64,000 bases of DNA, from positions 186,001 through 250,000 of the forward strand of contig JACKIQ010000002.1 in assembly GCA_020638365.1 (NCBI GenBank). Reading direction: 5' to 3'. The notes beneath the pieces were generated by a model that saw only the letters and a list, made by a program, of their open reading frames with translations, ran no database searches and was not told the DNA's origin. The translations under genes were made by a program, and so were the position numbers. This DNA comes from Rhodospirillales bacterium (GTDB taxonomy: Bacteria; Pseudomonadota; Alphaproteobacteria; Micavibrionales; Micavibrionaceae). This document shows positions 62,900-64,000 of this stretch, in pieces; position 1 is the first letter of the stretch; each line of letters opens with the position of its first letter.

Positions 62900-63637
62900 T
62901 TGATAAGATTTGATAAAGTCGGATTCCGGTACGATAGCGGCCCCGATGTGCTCAACGACATAGATTTTGAACTCAAGGCCGGCTCATATCACTTCCTGAC
63001 CGGGCCTAGCGGCGCAGGAAAAACATCCCTGCTGAGCCTGATGTATCTCGGGCATCGCCCTACCCGCGGCAACCTGTTCATGTTCAACCAGAATGTCGGC
63101 ACCCTCCCGCGCGAGCGGCTCTATGAAATCCGCCAGAAAATCGGAATTGTATTCCAGGATTTTCGCCTTCTTGGGCACCTCAGCGCCTTCGACAACGTGG
63201 CCTTGCCCTTGCGTATTCTTAAACGTCCGGAAAAGGAAATCCGCAACAATGTCACGGAATTGCTCGACTGGGTCGGACTTGGCGATAGCAAGGACAAGCT
63301 TCCCCCGACTCTTTCAGGCGGTCAGCAACAGCGCATCGCCATAGCCCGTGCGGTCATAACGCGTCCGAAACTCCTGCTCGCCGACGAACCGACCGGAAAC
63401 CTTGACGATGCGATCGGCTTCCGCCTGATGAACCTGTTTGAACAGCTCAACCGTATGGGGACCACAATTGTAATCGCGACTCACAATACGCACATTATGG
63501 AAAAATATGGCCATCCACGCATGATTCTCGCACACGGTAATTTGACGTTGGATGAACACCGGAATAAGGCCGAAGAAACTGCGCAAGGTCCGCTGACCGC
63601 AAACATCAAGACAGGAACCCTCAAACATGCAAGCTGA
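62900..63637 (+). CDS. ftsE: cell division ABC transporter ATPase FtsE
   Basis: ATPase that works with FtsX to control septal peptidoglycan hydrolases, 245 residues from a TTG at 62900 preceded by AGGAAAG. Walker A GPSGAGKTSLLSLMY, Q-loop FQDFRLLGHLS, signature LSGGQQQRIAIARA and Walker B LLLADEPTGNLDD are clear. The last 25 residues are a Thr-rich tail. Its stop overlaps the ftsX start by 11 bases. Confidence 0.95.
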   Translation: MIRFDKVGFRYDSGPDVLNDIDFELKAGSYHFLTGPSGAGKTSLLSLMYLGHRPTRGNLFMFNQNVGTLPRERLYEIRQKIGIVFQDFRLLGHLSAFDNVALPLRILKRPEKEIRNNVTELLDWVGLGDSKDKLPPTLSGGQQQRIAIARAVITRPKLLLADEPTGNLDDAIGFRLMNLFEQLNRMGTTIVIATHNTHIMEKYGHPRMILAHGNLTLDEHRNKAEETAQGPLTANIKTGTLKHAS

Positions 63638-64000
63638 CTCCGACCCGGTAACATCAGGGATGATCCGCAGACTTCTGCGTCTTGTTCTGGGGTCAAAAGG
63701 CTACGACCTTCCCTTCAAATCGGATACGGACAGGAATTTCCTTCTGCTGCTCGTAGCCTTGATGAGTTTTCTGGCCGTCCTTGCATGCGCCGGAACACTG
63801 ACCCTTCACGCCATGACTCAGCGCTGGTCCAGTGGACTTGAAAACAAGATAACAATAGAGGTCAAGGCGGAAACCCCGAACGGAGAAATTCTCTCCCCCG
63901 AATCCGTAAAACTGGATACCGAAAAAATAGCAGGAATGCTGGAGGGCAATCTCGCCATCAAAAGCTATCAGGTCATGAATGAGGTGGAAATCAAGAAACT
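63627..64000 (+). CDS. ftsX: cell division protein FtsX (3' partial)
   Basis: The ATG at 63627 overlaps ftsE. The first 124 residues are visible: a cytoplasmic N-terminus, one transmembrane helix (FLLLLVALMSFLAVLACAGTLTL) and the start of the large periplasmic loop. The gene runs off the window. FtsX normally has four transmembrane helices and forms a complex with FtsE. Confidence 0.9.
   Translation, partial: MQADSDPVTSGMIRRLLRLVLGSKGYDLPFKSDTDRNFLLLLVALMSFLAVLACAGTLTLHAMTQRWSSGLENKITIEVKAETPNGEILSPESVKLDTEKIAGMLEGNLAIKSYQVMNEVEIKK

Overview
The window looks like a chromosomal segment of an alphaproteobacterium with roughly 53-55% GC by eye. The evidence is gene content and order typical of that class: yebC-ruvC-ruvA-ruvB-ybgC-tolQ-tolR-tolA-tolB; zapA-6S RNA-fau; a PopZ/DUF2497 gene next to valS; tRNA-Leu-tig-clpP-lon-hup; etfB-etfA; tkt-gap-fba; and lysA-TIGR02302 gene-MJ0042 gene-ftsE-ftsX. 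The order or family cannot be fixed from sequence alone. No phage, insertion sequence, plasmid function or CRISPR array is visible; this is mostly core genome with a few accessory genes.

Layout. 0-3.3 kb: end of a surface-polysaccharide locus (O-antigen ligase/polymerase, pyruvyl transferase, GT2 glycosyltransferase). 3.3-9.4 kb: CinA-like protein, methionine aminopeptidase, a 43-residue ORF, RadC, a YafK-type L,D-transpeptidase, a DUF1287 protein, purB and bacterioferritin. 9.4-13.6 kb: a secreted protein of unknown function, a Bfd-like ferredoxin behind a Fur-like box, cyclophilin, PhzF and a GH13 glucosidase. 13.6-16.6 kb: unknown envelope proteins, one with a four-fold 21-residue coiled-coil repeat. 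16.8-24 kb: the Tol and Ruv genes and YebC, all on the minus strand. 24-27.7 kb: an orphan response regulator with a partner of unknown function, YmdB phosphoesterase, Fau, 6S RNA and ZapA. 27.9-33.1 kb: carbon metabolism (tkt, gap, class I aldolase) with a winged-helix protein, a 53-residue ORF and a possible small RNA.

33.2-38.7 kb: a secreted EndoU-type nuclease, then epmA, rpmE and the 3' end of valS, all broken by single-base indels packed into about 1.2 kb, then a PopZ-like gene with 19 Glu-Pro repeats. 38.9-44.1 kb: a protein-isoaspartate methyltransferase-like gene, tRNA-Cys, a ChaN/EreA-like protein, a Sel1 protein, a fatty acid desaturase, NAD(P)HX dehydratase and tRNA-Leu. 44.2-49.6 kb: protein quality control (trigger factor, ClpP, Lon) and HU. 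49.7-52.1 kb: tRNA-Val and a group of envelope proteins. 52.2-54.4 kb: etfB-etfA with an A+T-rich DUF4279 gene fitted between them. 54.4-64 kb: a pentapeptide-repeat protein, a TlpA-like thioredoxin, LptM, LysA, a large TIGR02302 membrane protein, a zinc-ribbon protein, FtsE and partial FtsX.

The genes mostly serve envelope maintenance and division (Tol, ZapA, PopZ, FtsEX, L,D-transpeptidase), DNA repair, central carbon metabolism and proteostasis. Three usually clustered genes are missing from their expected slots: pal after tolB, clpX between clpP and lon, and pgk between gap and fba. The best candidates for new biology are the standalone EndoU protein, the DUF4279 gene inside the etf operon, two unreported small ORFs, the promoter-plus-terminator unit after gap, and the 21-residue-repeat membrane coiled coil. 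I see no convincing complete new multi-gene system.
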